A stretch of 56,041 bases of DNA from Nostoc foliaceum FACHB-393 (GCF_014698505.1 NZ_JACJTD010000045.1:1-56041); one strand, 5' to 3'. Positions 36,666 to 46,353 are shown, counted from the first letter of the stretch. Notes: generated by a model from the sequence alone, not told the origin. A program made the numbers and translations.

Positions 36666-37061
36666 CTATCTCTTCTCTAAATTCTTGTCGTTTAATTTCA
36701 TCTCGCTCTTGATAACCATAAGTTTTTTTTTACGAGTAAACCCAATTTTATTTAAGGCTCTTGATATTGTGCGACTGCTAATTTTTTCCGGCCATAGTTC
36801 AGCCATTTCTACTTGAGTTTTATCCCCATTAACCTCGACAAATTTCTCAAATTTTTCCCAGTCAGTAATTTTATGACCATTTCCTGGTGGTTGACTTGGT
36901 AACACTTTGTAATCTCCCGTACTGGCTTTTCGTTGAAGCCAAAGGTTGATTGTATTTCGACTGATTTGAAAAACTTGAGCCGCTTCACTCTTCTTCATTC
37001 CGTCTAACTCAATTGCCTGAATTACCTTTTGACGTAAGTCGTAACTGTACGGTTTTGCCAT
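36666..37061 (-). CDS. IS630 transposase, DNA-binding part
   Basis: The 131 residues contain two helix-turn-helix units, KSEAAQVFQISRNTINLWLQ and the TQVEMAELWPEKISSRTISR winged part. The frame leaves the conserved path after TRKKK at the A9 run (minus-strand cgt followed by nine A). In the -1 frame TYGYQERDEIKR continues into the catalytic part. Frameshift fusion on such runs is common in IS630 elements. Confidence 0.85.
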   Translation of the reverse strand: MAKPYSYDLRQKVIQAIELDGMKKSEAAQVFQISRNTINLWLQRKASTGDYKVLPSQPPGNGHKITDWEKFEKFVEVNGDKTQVEMAELWPEKISSRTISRALNKIGFTRKKKLMVIKSEMKLNDKNLEKR

Positions 37062-37241
37062 AATCTGTTCTTATACTGAATATATAATCAGTATCTAAGC
37101 TTACTTTCATTAAAGATTATACTGTTTGTCCTAACCACCTTGGCGGTTGCTATACAAAACATACTTTTCAAACGCCCTCAAAGAGAGTAGAGAATTTCAT
37201 GCAATACCGAATAGCAATAATGACGTTAGATATTGCTCCGA

Positions 37242-37748
37242 TTAAGGCTGACCAAGAAAGTCTCCTTTGCCAAGTTCTACACCGCAGTGCCTAAGAATGT
37301 CATAGGCTGTTGTGACATGGAAATAAAGGTTTGGTAAAACAAAATATAGGAGAAATGGCATTCCTTGAAAAGAGAGAGTGTTGTCACGCATTTGTAGTGT
37401 AATTTCTCTCTCTTCTGAACCGTCAATTTGCTCAGGTTTAAAAGTATTTAAATGAGAAATAGTTTTTTGAATGCGGTCAATAAGTTGAGGAAATGTAGTT
37501 TCATTGTCCTCGAATTTAGGTGGTTCTATTCCTGCTAACCGTGCGGCACCTCTATTTACTATATCAGAGGCAATTTGCACTTGTTTTGATAATGGAAACA
37601 TATCTGGGGATAGACGACTATTAATCAACACAGAAGGATCTATTTTTTTAGTTTCAGCATAAGCAGCACCTTTTTCAAGAATGTTTATAAGGTTATTCAG
37701 TGCGCGAATAGACACGGGTATTAAAGCTTGGTACATTGAAATGGTCAT
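37242..37748 (-). CDS. DUF1993 family protein
   Basis: The 168 residues match DUF1993, a DinB-like helical-bundle family: YQALIPVSIRALNNLINILE at the start, RLSPDMFPLSKQVQIASD, and a C-terminal FHVTTAYDILRHCGVELGK. The conserved histidine in that last motif is a candidate metal ligand. The function of the family is not established. It begins after 'tggagaaatctc' (minus strand), with GGAG upstream of the ATG. Confidence 0.8.
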   Translation of the reverse strand: MTISMYQALIPVSIRALNNLINILEKGAAYAETKKIDPSVLINSRLSPDMFPLSKQVQIASDIVNRGAARLAGIEPPKFEDNETTFPQLIDRIQKTISHLNTFKPEQIDGSEEREITLQMRDNTLSFQGMPFLLYFVLPNLYFHVTTAYDILRHCGVELGKGDFLGQP

Positions 37749-37823
37749 TGAGATTTCTCCAGAAAAAGTTCAAAGGACTTTGAGCCGCCCCATCTAATAT
37801 TAGGGGGTATTGACTGTGATATT

Positions 37824-38228
37824 GTGTCAAAGAATATGGAACCTAATTTAGTCACAGATCCAAAGATACTAAATGTTTTGAACGAACTTATACAACGGGA
37901 ACCGATTTTTCATCGTCCAGAGTTGGGGACGACACGTGCCGACTTTGAGCAGATGACGGAAGGCACATTTTGGGAAGTAGGTGCGTCGGGTGGGCGTTAC
38001 AGCCGGGAGTATGTGTTGGATGAGATGGAGAAGCGTTATGCCAACCCAGAGGAAGACACATAGCAGACTTGTGACTTCCATTGCCTTGAGATTGCCGCCG
38101 AAAACTACCTTGTAACCTATACTCTGATTCAGGGTACTCGGATTACCCGACGCTCAACTATTTGGCGACAGACACCGCAGGGTTGGAAGATTGTGTATCA
38201 CCAAGGAACCGTGGTAGAAAATGCCTGA
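37824..38228 (+). pseudogene. SnoaL/DUF4440-like protein with an internal TAG
   Basis: The frame reads RADFEQMTEGTFWEVGASGG and YVLDEMEKRYANPEEDT, stops at TAG (38061-38063), and continues in the same frame as QTCDFHCLEIAAENYLVTYT up to VYHQGTVVENA and a TGA at 38228. The whole is the size of a DUF4440/NTF2-like protein (~134 aa). A TGG-to-TAG change (Trp to amber) explains the break. The start is GTG at 37824 or ATG at 37836. Confidence 0.7.
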
Positions 38229-38583
38229 ATGAATGTTTACACTGCGTACCGCTACGAGTTCTCGATATGCTATCTGACGTTGGTGTGCGACTAGAATTTT
38301 GGTGAGGCTCAAAGACAGCCCCCATAGTTAATAATCTCTGGATGCTGAATAAAAGTTAGTTCTTTTTGCTTGGGAGGAACTGACCTTTTAGCGATCGCGA
38401 TCTGTTCCCAATAAATCACGCCATCCATCCATTCAGTCCATTGCGGCGCATCTGTCACCAGTTGAGCAAACTTCTCAGGTCAAGATCCTACAAACTCCAG
38501 CGTGGGTTACAGGGTTTACACCGTATTGACCGTTGAGTAACAAAAGATTTAATGTCTGCCAAACACGGCAATCAACAGATGAT
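38229..38583. other. intergenic region with a partial duplication
   Basis: The segment at about 38417-38503 (CACGCCATCCATCC..., CATCTGTCACCAGTTGAGCAAA) is a diverged copy of the one at 38585-38664 (CACGCCATCCACTCC..., CATCTGCCACTAGTTGAGCAAA). It is a second degraded copy of the 3' end of the gene relic that follows. Confidence 0.5.
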
Positions 38584-38781
38584 TCACGCCATCCACTCCA
38601 CCCAATCGGGCGCATCTGCCACTAGTTGAGCAAATTTGTCAGGGCAAGCGTCTTCAAACTTCAGCATCACGCCGCAACGCTCATCAATAGTCAGGGTACT
38701 GAGCAATTCTTTAATATATTGCCCATTTCTGGGCTTGAGCGATTCTTCGAGAACACCGCAAGCATCGCAGAACTTTTTGGT
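38584..38781 (-). pseudogene. C-terminal relic of a small conserved protein
   Basis: The minus frame reads FCDACGVLEESLKPRNGQYI, then LLSTLTIDERCGVMLKFEDA and ends LVADAPDWVEWMA-stop. A TAA lies just upstream and there is no start codon. The CDAC pair could be part of a zinc site. A second, more decayed copy of its end lies at 38417-38503. Confidence 0.45.
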
Positions 38782-38823
38782 TTACTGAGTGTATCTTAAG
38801 TTGCCACGGATGTAATATATTGA

Positions 38824-40077
38824 TTACACCTTCTCTTGAGCTGGAGTTGCGATACCGCGCTTAACTAGACTCGCTTCCAGTTCCTTAATAAATCTTAAGT
38901 CTTCCTCCAATAGAGGCTGGCTTTTGCTAGAAGAAAAGTCATTACTTACAGAGGGATTTTTTTCAAGAAAAGCAAAAGCTTGCCGAAATTGACGCGGATT
39001 TGCAAAAATTAGCGAGTCAAAGTGACAGGGGATAATCTGCTGAAAATCCCAACTTGCAACTGTATCAGCCCAGTTGAGGACTTGTCTTGGTGCTTGTGGA
39101 AAAATAAGGATTTGCAGAATCGGTGCGACAAATGGCCTCCCCTGACCTCGTAGAGCATCGAATGCCTGCTTCCAAGTTTCTTGCCAGCGAAAAGGAAATA
39201 AACCAAAGTAGGTTTTTAAGGTTCGCTGTGGTGCTTTAAGAGCATCACGAAACATCTGCCCAATTGAAGTAACTTCCAGCGCACTAGGACGCAAGTAAAG
39301 TGCAAACAATGAAATGCGTTGCCATCCTTTACGCCGATTGTCTTCATTGTCCTCAATTACCTCCAAGGCATTGTCTCTTGCATGAAACAATAATGGATAA
39401 GGATCTAATTGAACGATTTCCGGCGGGTCAACTGGAACAGAAACTATAGAATCAGTTACAAGCAGAGCGCGCGTCTGCTTGTGAAACACTGCAACTTCTA
39501 CAAAAGAACCTCGTCCCAGGTTGATGTCCAATATTGCATAGTCAAACTCATAAGCGAAAGGAGCAAGGCTTGAGTCGTCTGGAAGTTCTTGAGTTCGCTT
39601 TTGGGGAAAGCCTAGCCAACTAAGGGGCAAGTTGAACGGGAAACTCCACTGGTGCGGGGCAACAAAGACTTGTGCTTGAGGGAAACGTCTGGAAAAGGGA
39701 CCAACGAAGACTTTATGCTCCAGACCAGAACTAGTTGGCAGTAGGATGTACTTAACTTCACCGTGCTTTGCTACCAACTCATTAACCAAGCGGACACACT
39801 CAGTTGTTGGAGCAACGGGCGCATAGACCAGAAGCCCTCCAGCAGCGAGCTTGACGATAGTCATGCGAATTGGCACGATGGTGTAGAGAATGCCGTGAAG
39901 CTGATCGAATGTCCAGATAGTGTCCTCAACTATTTCCTTGCGAAGCGTCCGCCGCCTGCCGTAGGGGTAGAGTGGCACAGCAGCCCAGAATGGCCATGAC
40001 CAGTCTTTTGGCTGGGTCAAAGGATACATCCCTTGATCAAGCAGTTCTAGCCTCGACTTAGATCCAAGTGAGTTCAT
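38824..40077 (-). CDS. DUF4336 domain protein
   Basis: The ~417-residue protein belongs to DUF4336, a metallo-beta-lactamase-like family common in cyanobacteria and plants. Recognisable stretches are DQGMYPLTQPKDWSWPFWAA, PYGRRRTLRKEIVEDTIWTFD, VKYILLPTSSGLEHKVF and CHFDSLIFANPRQFRQAF. The ATG at 40077 (MNSLGSKSRLELLD) is likelier than the upstream one at 40143. The biochemical role is unknown. It is followed on its 3' side by gene relics and is not in an operon. Confidence 0.8.
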   Translation of the reverse strand: MNSLGSKSRLELLDQGMYPLTQPKDWSWPFWAAVPLYPYGRRRTLRKEIVEDTIWTFDQLHGILYTIVPIRMTIVKLAAGGLLVYAPVAPTTECVRLVNELVAKHGEVKYILLPTSSGLEHKVFVGPFSRRFPQAQVFVAPHQWSFPFNLPLSWLGFPQKRTQELPDDSSLAPFAYEFDYAILDINLGRGSFVEVAVFHKQTRALLVTDSIVSVPVDPPEIVQLDPYPLLFHARDNALEVIEDNEDNRRKGWQRISLFALYLRPSALEVTSIGQMFRDALKAPQRTLKTYFGLFPFRWQETWKQAFDALRGQGRPFVAPILQILIFPQAPRQVLNWADTVASWDFQQIIPCHFDSLIFANPRQFRQAFAFLEKNPSVSNDFSSSKSQPLLEEDLRFIKELEASLVKRGIATPAQEKV

Positions 40078-40143
40078 CGTCGTCCCATTCACTTTTTGCT
40101 TCTTTCCAATTTCTAATACTATGTGAGTTTTTAACGGAAGCAC

Positions 40144-40539
40144 GCGTTAAGTTAATTTAATTGATAAATGGTTTTCGAGCTTCTTGAATTCATTCCTAAT
40201 CATGCTAGTTTAACAATCTTTTACGAATCCAAGAAGCTCAACAGGAGTACAAACTAGACTTGTTAGGTAATCAGCTGAAAAATCCTTGAAATCTGTTTGT
40301 GGTAGACTTTTTAGTAATTTCTGACCAAAATTATTGAAACCCAGATTCCTTAAGCCTTTCAGGGATTTTAGTCACTATTCTCCGGCAACTCTACTATTAA
40401 GATGCCTCAAAATGACGATATTTTTGCCAGAATTGTGCATTTATTTAGGTGGGTCAACTCATCAAACGCTACTTTTACCCTGAGCTATTAGGAATACAGC
40501 ACGGTTAACATATAATTTACTTCCATTAAGAAATAAACT
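40144..40539. other. intergenic region upstream of the AIPR gene
   Basis: These 396 AT-rich bases lie between divergent genes. No ORF or repeat stands out. The promoter of the AIPR gene is presumably here; a TATAAT-like TATAATTT at 40509-40516 lies ~25 bases before its ATG. Confidence 0.4.
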
Positions 40540-41805
40540 ATGCCCAAGACTTGGAACATCAAGATAGATAACTATTTTCAAGCCAACCCCAATTGCATCA
40601 TCGCCACTGCTCATGTAGACAGCTTCCCAACAGACCTTCCCCTAGAACCCAACATCCGCGAACCGAACCGCAAAAGCGCGACCTACAGACAAATCTTCGA
40701 CTCACTAACGACCGAACCTGTAAAATTCTTCTCGCGTCATAGTGGAATCGTTCTGTCAGCTAATATTGCTAAACCTGTCAAAAACAAAACTGAACTAGAG
40801 CTAGAAGTCTTAGAAGCTAACGAGGGAGGTAGTGATGGCATTATCAACGGGGGGCATACAGTTTTAGCTTTTGAGCAAGCGAAAAATTACAACTACAATT
40901 TAACCGAAGCCAGAGTAAAAGTTACGATTCACATCGGACTGACAGAAGAATCAGCCAAAGATATAGCCCTAGCTTCAAACACCACAACGCCAGTAGATTC
41001 TCGCTCCAAAGTAAACGCTAGGGGTGATTACAAATTCATTAAGCAGTACTTAGCTCAGTTAGAAAGAGCAGAAGATAGAAAATTCCGCATCGCCTATTAC
41101 CAAAACCAAAGCGGCGCTCCCAGAAATGCCCAGTGTAATGTTACCCATTTGCTGAAGCTCCTTTACTGCCTCGACAGAAATAAATACAACCCCGACGGCA
41201 ATAAACGAACCAAGCACCCAGCAGGGATGAGTCTTCCAAGTAACATCACAGACGCAGAAAGGGAAAGATTAACCGCTTTATTGCCTCTCTTGACTCATGC
41301 TTTGTGGATAGAGCAAAGACTCTACGAAATAATCCAAGACTATATCAGCAACCCCAGAAGAAAGGGTGCTAACGATTTGGCATCAATAGATATACGTAAA
41401 ACTACATTGTTGCCGGACAGCAAGTATTCATTCGGGTTTGGTGCGCCAACTGACCTTGCACTACCGATAATTGCGTCCTATCGGGTATTTTTGGACAAGG
41501 ACTATAAATGGATTCTGCCGTTTAACGAATTTGCCGAACATTTCCTCCAACACCTGTGGAATAACTATTTCCGTAAATACTTGGTATCGGAGAAAACGGC
41601 AGGAAATACAGTAGGTACAAAAATCAGCCGCAATCAAGAGATTTGGGAAAGTCTTTATATCTCGGCGCAAAGTTATCTAAATCAGCACTTGATGCAAATG
41701 GTCAACTCTAGTAAGAAAGAAGAGGAATCGAAAGTGACACAAGGTAGTAGCAAGAGGGGAAAAGGGAAAAGGGATGAACTCAACGCGACTACTGTTCCCA
41801 AATAG
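40540..41805 (+). CDS. AIPR family (abortive infection phage resistance) protein
   Basis: The 421 residues contain the AIPR signature region: FFSRHSGIVLSANIAK, then GGSDGIINGGHTVLAFEQA (the conserved Asn-Gly-x-x-Thr) and ALASNTTTPVDSRSK. AIPR proteins were first linked to abortive infection in lactococci and accompany restriction or defence genes. The mechanism is not settled. A Lys-rich tail (SSKRGKGKRDE) includes GGGGAAAAGGG-type repeat DNA. The gene stands alone, possibly co-located with the CRISPR locus in one defence-rich plasmid. Confidence 0.75.
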   Translation: MPKTWNIKIDNYFQANPNCIIATAHVDSFPTDLPLEPNIREPNRKSATYRQIFDSLTTEPVKFFSRHSGIVLSANIAKPVKNKTELELEVLEANEGGSDGIINGGHTVLAFEQAKNYNYNLTEARVKVTIHIGLTEESAKDIALASNTTTPVDSRSKVNARGDYKFIKQYLAQLERAEDRKFRIAYYQNQSGAPRNAQCNVTHLLKLLYCLDRNKYNPDGNKRTKHPAGMSLPSNITDAERERLTALLPLLTHALWIEQRLYEIIQDYISNPRRKGANDLASIDIRKTTLLPDSKYSFGFGAPTDLALPIIASYRVFLDKDYKWILPFNEFAEHFLQHLWNNYFRKYLVSEKTAGNTVGTKISRNQEIWESLYISAQSYLNQHLMQMVNSSKKEEESKVTQGSSKRGKGKRDELNATTVPK

Positions 41806-42262
41806 TTTTTTACCGAATAGGGCATGAGGTATACCCGGATTTCTCACCACACCTCTCAAAGCCTGCGCTTGTGCAGGGGAGCAGGGGAGCAGGGGAGCAG
41901 GGGAGAGTTCAAATACTAAGTTCTTTCCCCTCTGCCCCTCTGCCCCTCCGCCCCTCTGCTCTATCAAACGCCTGAAGCTTGTGAGAAATGCGGGTATAGG
42001 GGAATGGCACGAAGAAAAGCGTAAATCCCTGGTATTCCTGGATGAAAGGGTGTGGAGTTGCTAAGTTCGGGTGTGGGGAATTAAGAAGATGTTGAACTCC
42101 TTGACGCACTCGCATTTAATTGTCTAGAACACACGAAGCTGCAACCCTACCCCCAAAAAGATAGTCAGCAAAGAGGTTTCACATAAATCTTCGTGCCATT
42201 CGGAATGGAGGTATAGTAAGCGCTCACTGGATACCGTTATAGATGATTGTGTTCTAGGTTGA
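41806..42262. repeat. intergenic region with GGGGAGCA and CCCCTCTG tandem repeats
   Basis: At 41874-41905 GCAGGGGA is repeated four times, and at 41930-41960 CCCCTCTG/CCCCTCCG is repeated four times. The two runs are roughly complementary and can form a long hairpin. This is a typical Nostoc short tandem repeat cluster. No gene is supported; the ORFs on the minus strand are artefacts of the repeats. Confidence 0.6.
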
Positions 42263-42556
42263 ATTTATTTATCGCAACTTAGCCAACTTTTACCAGATGA
42301 GGGCATATCTCCAGACGAACATATCACCAAAGAACTTTTACGCCAAGACATAAATAGTTTATTAGAATCACTCAAACCGACGCAACGTGAAGTATTAATT
42401 TTGCGTTTTGGGTTAGAGAACGATCAAGAACTAACTTTAGCTCAGATTGGAGAGAAATTGAATGTCAGTAGAGAACGAGTTCGCCAAATTCAGCAGCAAG
42501 CAATCACTGTTTTACGTCGTCAAAAAACTGAAATTCAACAGTATTTAGTTTCCTGA
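42263..42556 (+). pseudogene. orphan sigma-70 region 4 fragment
   Basis: The frame QLSQLLPDEGISPDEHI, then LKPTQREVLILRFGLENDQE and LAQIGEKLNVSRERVRQIQQ, ending QQYLVS-stop, is a clean sigma region 4 with the helix-turn-helix. A TGA lies directly before it and there is no ATG, GTG or TTG. Regions 1-3 are absent. It is distinct in sequence from the sigma factor at 29746. Confidence 0.7.
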
Positions 42557-42698
42557 GAAATACTTATTGATGATATTTGAAGGACTAATTAGCGAAAAAA
42601 GGCTGGGGGTAGGGTTACAAGTTTGGGTGTAGGGAAAGATAGAAAGTCTTACTACACCCCACACCTTTTGATTTTTTCAGATCCTGTGAAAAGTCAGA

Positions 42699-42929
42699 TT
42701 AAACAAGAGGCTCAATATTTTTGAAAGGTTCAATTAAATATCTACGTCCACCGCCTCTATAAGGTACAGGGGTACTGGGAGTATTAGATTTGGTAATCTC
42801 TGAAAATAACTGTTGTGTTTTATAAGTAGGATACAGGGTCTGTGATAATTTATTTATCTGTATTTGGTCATTCAGACTTAGTAACCTAAATAGGAAAGTC
42901 CAGACCAAAATATAAGGTGTAAAAGGCAT
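42699..42929 (-). CDS. small hypothetical protein with an RGGGR motif
   Basis: The 76-codon frame has a hydrophobic N-terminus and a polar C-terminal half with TPVPYRGGGRRYL. Arg-Gly-x-Gly-Arg recalls the RGSGR peptide of PatS/PatX-type signals, but the resemblance is short and the third residue differs. No clear ribosome-binding site is visible. It may equally be a chance ORF. Confidence 0.3.
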   Translation of the reverse strand: MPFTPYILVWTFLFRLLSLNDQIQINKLSQTLYPTYKTQQLFSEITKSNTPSTPVPYRGGGRRYLIEPFKNIEPLV

Positions 42930-43565
42930 AGTTAATAGCTGTATTTTATCTCTATTAACTAATACTTAATATTTTTAATTTATCCGGTAAATATATATAA
43001 ATATAATGGCAAAACTGTCTTAATTTTGGGTTTGATATCGCAATATAAATTGGTTTGAATACGACTATTATATAAATCTTTGACAAAAAAACTAATGAAA
43101 AAAGTCATGAATTCGACCATGACTTTTGGCACAAATAAATGACCGATTTGGGCAGTTACTAGGGATTGATAAACTCTGGACAATTCTCACCATCCCATCC
43201 AACATGGATATATGCCACAGCCTAACAAATTGCCGCCGTACTCAACCCTGTGATAGTTGGGCCCTTACCAGTAATAAAATGCTATGAGCCTAGCTTTCGC
43301 CCTCAAGGCGAAAGCGCCTAGATATTTCGGTTGTGCCAAAAATATTATTGATACGGCTGGGCATTTTATTTCTTGGATCCCCCTTAGAGCAACCGACGAT
43401 GCAGGCTGCTGGTCTAAAAACTTGTTCGTCAAACTCGAAACCGAAATCCTCCGAGTAGTCTGTATGAATCGTGCTAGATGTCACCTCAGTAGGAGGTAGA
43501 ATCGTTAGGATCTTAGCAATCTGTTCGTCTCCATTCCATCTCCCCGAAATACCTATTGAGCCAAA
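42930..43565. other. long intergenic region with a strong hairpin
   Basis: GCTTTCGCC-CTCAA-GGCGAAAGC at about 43293-43315 is a perfect 9-bp stem without a following T run on the plus strand. A minus-strand frame at 43290-43484 (DFGFEFDEQVFRPAACIVGC) is unsupported by a start region. Otherwise nothing is recognised in these 636 bases. Confidence 0.4.
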
Positions 43566-44204
43566 ATGACTATTACTTGCAAACTTCTTTTACAAAATCA
43601 TGCTCAAGATTGGCAAGAAGCAACTGTGCATCCCTTTCTAGAACAGTGTCAATTAGGTATAATTCAACCCCAGCAATTCAATACATGGTTGATGCAAGAT
43701 TATCTGTTTGTTGTGGAATTTACGCGGATGGTAGGGCGAGTATTAGCCAGCGCACCTCCAGAACATTTTGATGTGATACTTGGAGGACTGGCAGCTCTTA
43801 AAGACGAACTCAACTGGTTTCAAGAAAAAGCTACCCAACGACAACTGGATCTTAATATAAAAAAACAACCAACCTGTAGAGAATACTGTGAATATATGCA
43901 TAGTCTTGCAGACAAGCCTTATCCTGTGCAAGCAACTGCATTTTGGGCTATTGAATTAGCCTATAATCAAGGTTGGCAACTACCAGGTAAGATGCCTGCA
44001 CCTTACGATGAATTTGCACAAAGATGGGGAAATACTGATTTTACAAAATATGTAAAACTTTTGTCACAGCAAGCTGATGAGGTTTTAGAAACGGCACAGG
44101 AAGATATTCAAAAACAAGCTGAAGAATCTTTTTTAATGGTGGCAAAATTTGAACATAATTTCTGGCAGATGGCTTTTCACACAGCACAGCATGAATCAAA
44201 ATAG
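43566..44204 (+). CDS. TenA-family (thiaminase-like) protein
   Basis: The 212-residue all-helical protein has HPFLEQCQLGIIQPQQFNTW, QDYLFVVEFTRMVGRVLA, YPVQATAFWAIELAYNQGW and a C-terminal FLMVAKFEHNFWQMAF helix, the arrangement of TenA/heme-oxygenase-fold proteins. Classical TenA salvages thiamine pyrimidine using a Cys nucleophile. The cysteine in CREYCEYMHSL is a candidate, but I cannot confirm the active site. It is a single gene. Confidence 0.8.
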   Translation: MTITCKLLLQNHAQDWQEATVHPFLEQCQLGIIQPQQFNTWLMQDYLFVVEFTRMVGRVLASAPPEHFDVILGGLAALKDELNWFQEKATQRQLDLNIKKQPTCREYCEYMHSLADKPYPVQATAFWAIELAYNQGWQLPGKMPAPYDEFAQRWGNTDFTKYVKLLSQQADEVLETAQEDIQKQAEESFLMVAKFEHNFWQMAFHTAQHESK

Positions 44205-44346
44205 TTTTCAACGGACGAGTGTGAAACGCCCGCAAATTCTTCTTAATTTCCTACAGTCGAACCTGCAACTCCACACCCAAAAAGCAGTAATATCAAGGGT
44301 TAGCGCTTTTTAAGCGTGCCATTCAATTATGATCCAACATTGGAAA

Positions 44347-46353
44347 TCAACTTAACCGAAACATGATCTTAGCAAGCTTGCCAAACCCTTGAGTAAAGGC
44401 ATATTCAATCTCTGCGGGATCACAAATCTCTGTTAGTTTGGATTTCAGCCCAGGAAGTTCTCTAACCTCAATACAGATATTTACATATACATCCTTAGTT
44501 TCCACATGGAATAGTCCAGCATTTATGTTTAAAAAATCACCTGTTAGCATTGAACAGTAAGTTAAAGATTGTTTCCATTGTGATTTGTACTTCATTTTAA
44601 AATAATTATCGCCTAAATTCTTTTTGAACTTAGATGACTTTTCCTGTGGTTTTGGTTCCCAGAATATACTATTCTCTAACTGCCCAAGGGCTTCTATTGT
44701 CGTTACATTAGTCGCCACATTGCTACTGCCTTGTTGTTTAAGCTTTTTCTGTTCGACAAAAGACATAGCCAAGATGCGGTTCTTATGTCGCTCAAAAGCT
44801 TCCTTGTACAGTTCCCATGCTTTTTTGGTAATTGCTAATTGGGATGGCTCAACCATTTTAACGATTTCGCGCCAATCTCCAAGAGTAAATTTAGTAATAT
44901 TTTCAATAAAAGCGATGAAAATGGCGCTATAAATTTTAGTGGGACTTGCACCCCGTAAACCTTGCTTTTTTAGGGTATCAGTAACTAAGTCTAATCTGTA
45001 AGTAGAAACAGAAAGGTCAATTTCTGTAAGCTCAAGGCTAAAACCCTGTCTAAGTCGGATTCTGCTAAAAGTTGGCTTTGCAGGATTTTCAATAGTTGTA
45101 AAATCAATCGTTTCACCACAGCTTGGACAAATAGCTTGGTGATGTTGAATCACCACTCCATCCTCGTCAACTTCAGCATTAAAATTAGCTAATTCATCAG
45201 TTCGCGGTTTAAAAATATGGGTGCAATGCTCACATTGAATTAAACCTTTATTTTGTATTTCTGATATAGTTTTAGGCAATAAACTCCATTTGCGTGGTTC
45301 ATCAGGAAGCCCATGTTTTTTCCAATTATCCGTAATATCAATAATTACCGCCGTTGGTTTTAAAGTGTAAGTTCTTAGAACCCGCCCCAGCATTTGCAGC
45401 CAAAGAGTAGAGCTTTCAGTTGGACGGACACAGTAGACACACTCAATATTAGGACAATCAAAGCCCTCGGTTAAGATTTCATAATTAGTAATTACTTGGG
45501 TAGTGCCATTGCGAAAACGCTGCAATATTTCTAATCTCTCTTGTGGGGGAGTTTTCCCATCCAAATGTTCGGCACTAATATAATTACGAGAAAATTCCGC
45601 AGCCAGGGCACGAGAATGTTCTAAGCTACAGGCGAAAATAACTGTACGAAGATTTCGTGCATATTTAAAGTAATTCTCAAGGATTTCACTAACCCCAATC
45701 TGACTAGTGACGGCAACCGCTAGCTCTTTGGCTCTGAAATCCCCACGAGATTTTGCAACTCCAAGAGTAGAAATAGTTTGATTCGTTGCAAATAATCGAA
45801 AGTTACTTAAATACCCGGACTGAATTAAGTAAGCCGTGTCAATGCCAATAACCAAATCATCAAATAAATCAACAAAACCTTGACCGTCAATTCTCTGAGG
45901 AGTGGCAGTTACACCTAATATCTGGGCGCTTTCATAATGTTCAATTAGTCGTCGATAAGATAAAGCAGTTGCATGATGCGCTTCATCTAATATCAAAAGT
46001 CCAATGTTCATTGGCAACTGTAATACCTCTCGTCTGCTCAACGTTTGAACGCTAGCAACTTGGATTCTTCGTTCCGGATTAGCCAGAACACCTGCTTTGA
46101 TAATTCCAACGGGTTCACCGATAATTTGCTCTAGCTTTTCGGCAGCTTGAGATATCAACTCAATCCGATGAGCAATGACTAAAACTTGCTTTCCTTGGTC
46201 AAAGAATTTATGTGAAATATGTGCAAAACACACCGTTTTCCCGGCGGCTGTCGGGAGTTGTGCAAGCACTCGCCTATTACCATTCTCCCAAGAATTCCAA
46301 ATATCTTTTATCCACTGATGTTGATAATCTCTAAGTTCGTAGGTAACAGGCAT
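44347..46353 (-). CDS. DEAH-box helicase, RadD/SSL2-like
   Basis: This 668-residue SF2 helicase has a Q-motif-like ELRDYQHQW, Walker A PTAAGKT (34-40), DEAH (123-126), motif III GVTATPQRIDG and motif VI QMLGRVLRT. Between the helicase core and the C-terminal domain is a four-cysteine zinc-binding region (CEHCTHIF ... CPSCGET), as in RadD-type helicases. RadD acts in DNA repair, while relatives occur on plasmids and in defence loci. The upstream neighbours on the same strand are the BRO-N and plasmid genes, but a 300-base gap separates them. Confidence 0.85.
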   Translation of the reverse strand: MPVTYELRDYQHQWIKDIWNSWENGNRRVLAQLPTAAGKTVCFAHISHKFFDQGKQVLVIAHRIELISQAAEKLEQIIGEPVGIIKAGVLANPERRIQVASVQTLSRREVLQLPMNIGLLILDEAHHATALSYRRLIEHYESAQILGVTATPQRIDGQGFVDLFDDLVIGIDTAYLIQSGYLSNFRLFATNQTISTLGVAKSRGDFRAKELAVAVTSQIGVSEILENYFKYARNLRTVIFACSLEHSRALAAEFSRNYISAEHLDGKTPPQERLEILQRFRNGTTQVITNYEILTEGFDCPNIECVYCVRPTESSTLWLQMLGRVLRTYTLKPTAVIIDITDNWKKHGLPDEPRKWSLLPKTISEIQNKGLIQCEHCTHIFKPRTDELANFNAEVDEDGVVIQHHQAICPSCGETIDFTTIENPAKPTFSRIRLRQGFSLELTEIDLSVSTYRLDLVTDTLKKQGLRGASPTKIYSAIFIAFIENITKFTLGDWREIVKMVEPSQLAITKKAWELYKEAFERHKNRILAMSFVEQKKLKQQGSSNVATNVTTIEALGQLENSIFWEPKPQEKSSKFKKNLGDNYFKMKYKSQWKQSLTYCSMLTGDFLNINAGLFHVETKDVYVNICIEVRELPGLKSKLTEICDPAEIEYAFTQGFGKLAKIMFRLS

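Larger units (their letters stand above)
36171..37150 (-). mobile_element. IS630-family insertion sequence
   Basis: The 980-bp element has imperfect terminal repeats, GCAGCCGCCAAGCTGGTTAG at the left and GCAACCGCCAAGGTGGTTAG (reverse complement) at the right. TA dinucleotides flank both ends, the target duplication of IS630/Tc1-mariner elements. The two transposase frames are in -1 relation at a nine-A run. Confidence 0.9.
36057..37179. repeat. MITE-like element containing the IS630
   Basis: GAGGATGTTTGAAAAG (36057-36072) and CTTTTCAAACGCCCTC (37164-37179) are near-perfect inverted repeats that surround the IS630 element. Without it they would enclose only ~110 bases, which suggests a small non-autonomous element that was later hit by the IS630. 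Confidence 0.5.

Noticed and set aside
42699..42929. RGGGR motif as a PatS/PatX-type heterocyst signal
   Set aside because: The match is five residues with one difference, and the gene itself is uncertain; kept only as a low-confidence ORF.
43290..43484. Minus-strand 64-aa frame with PAACIVGC that recalls a modified-peptide precursor
   Set aside because: No modifying enzymes nearby, weak GTG start and no known leader motif.
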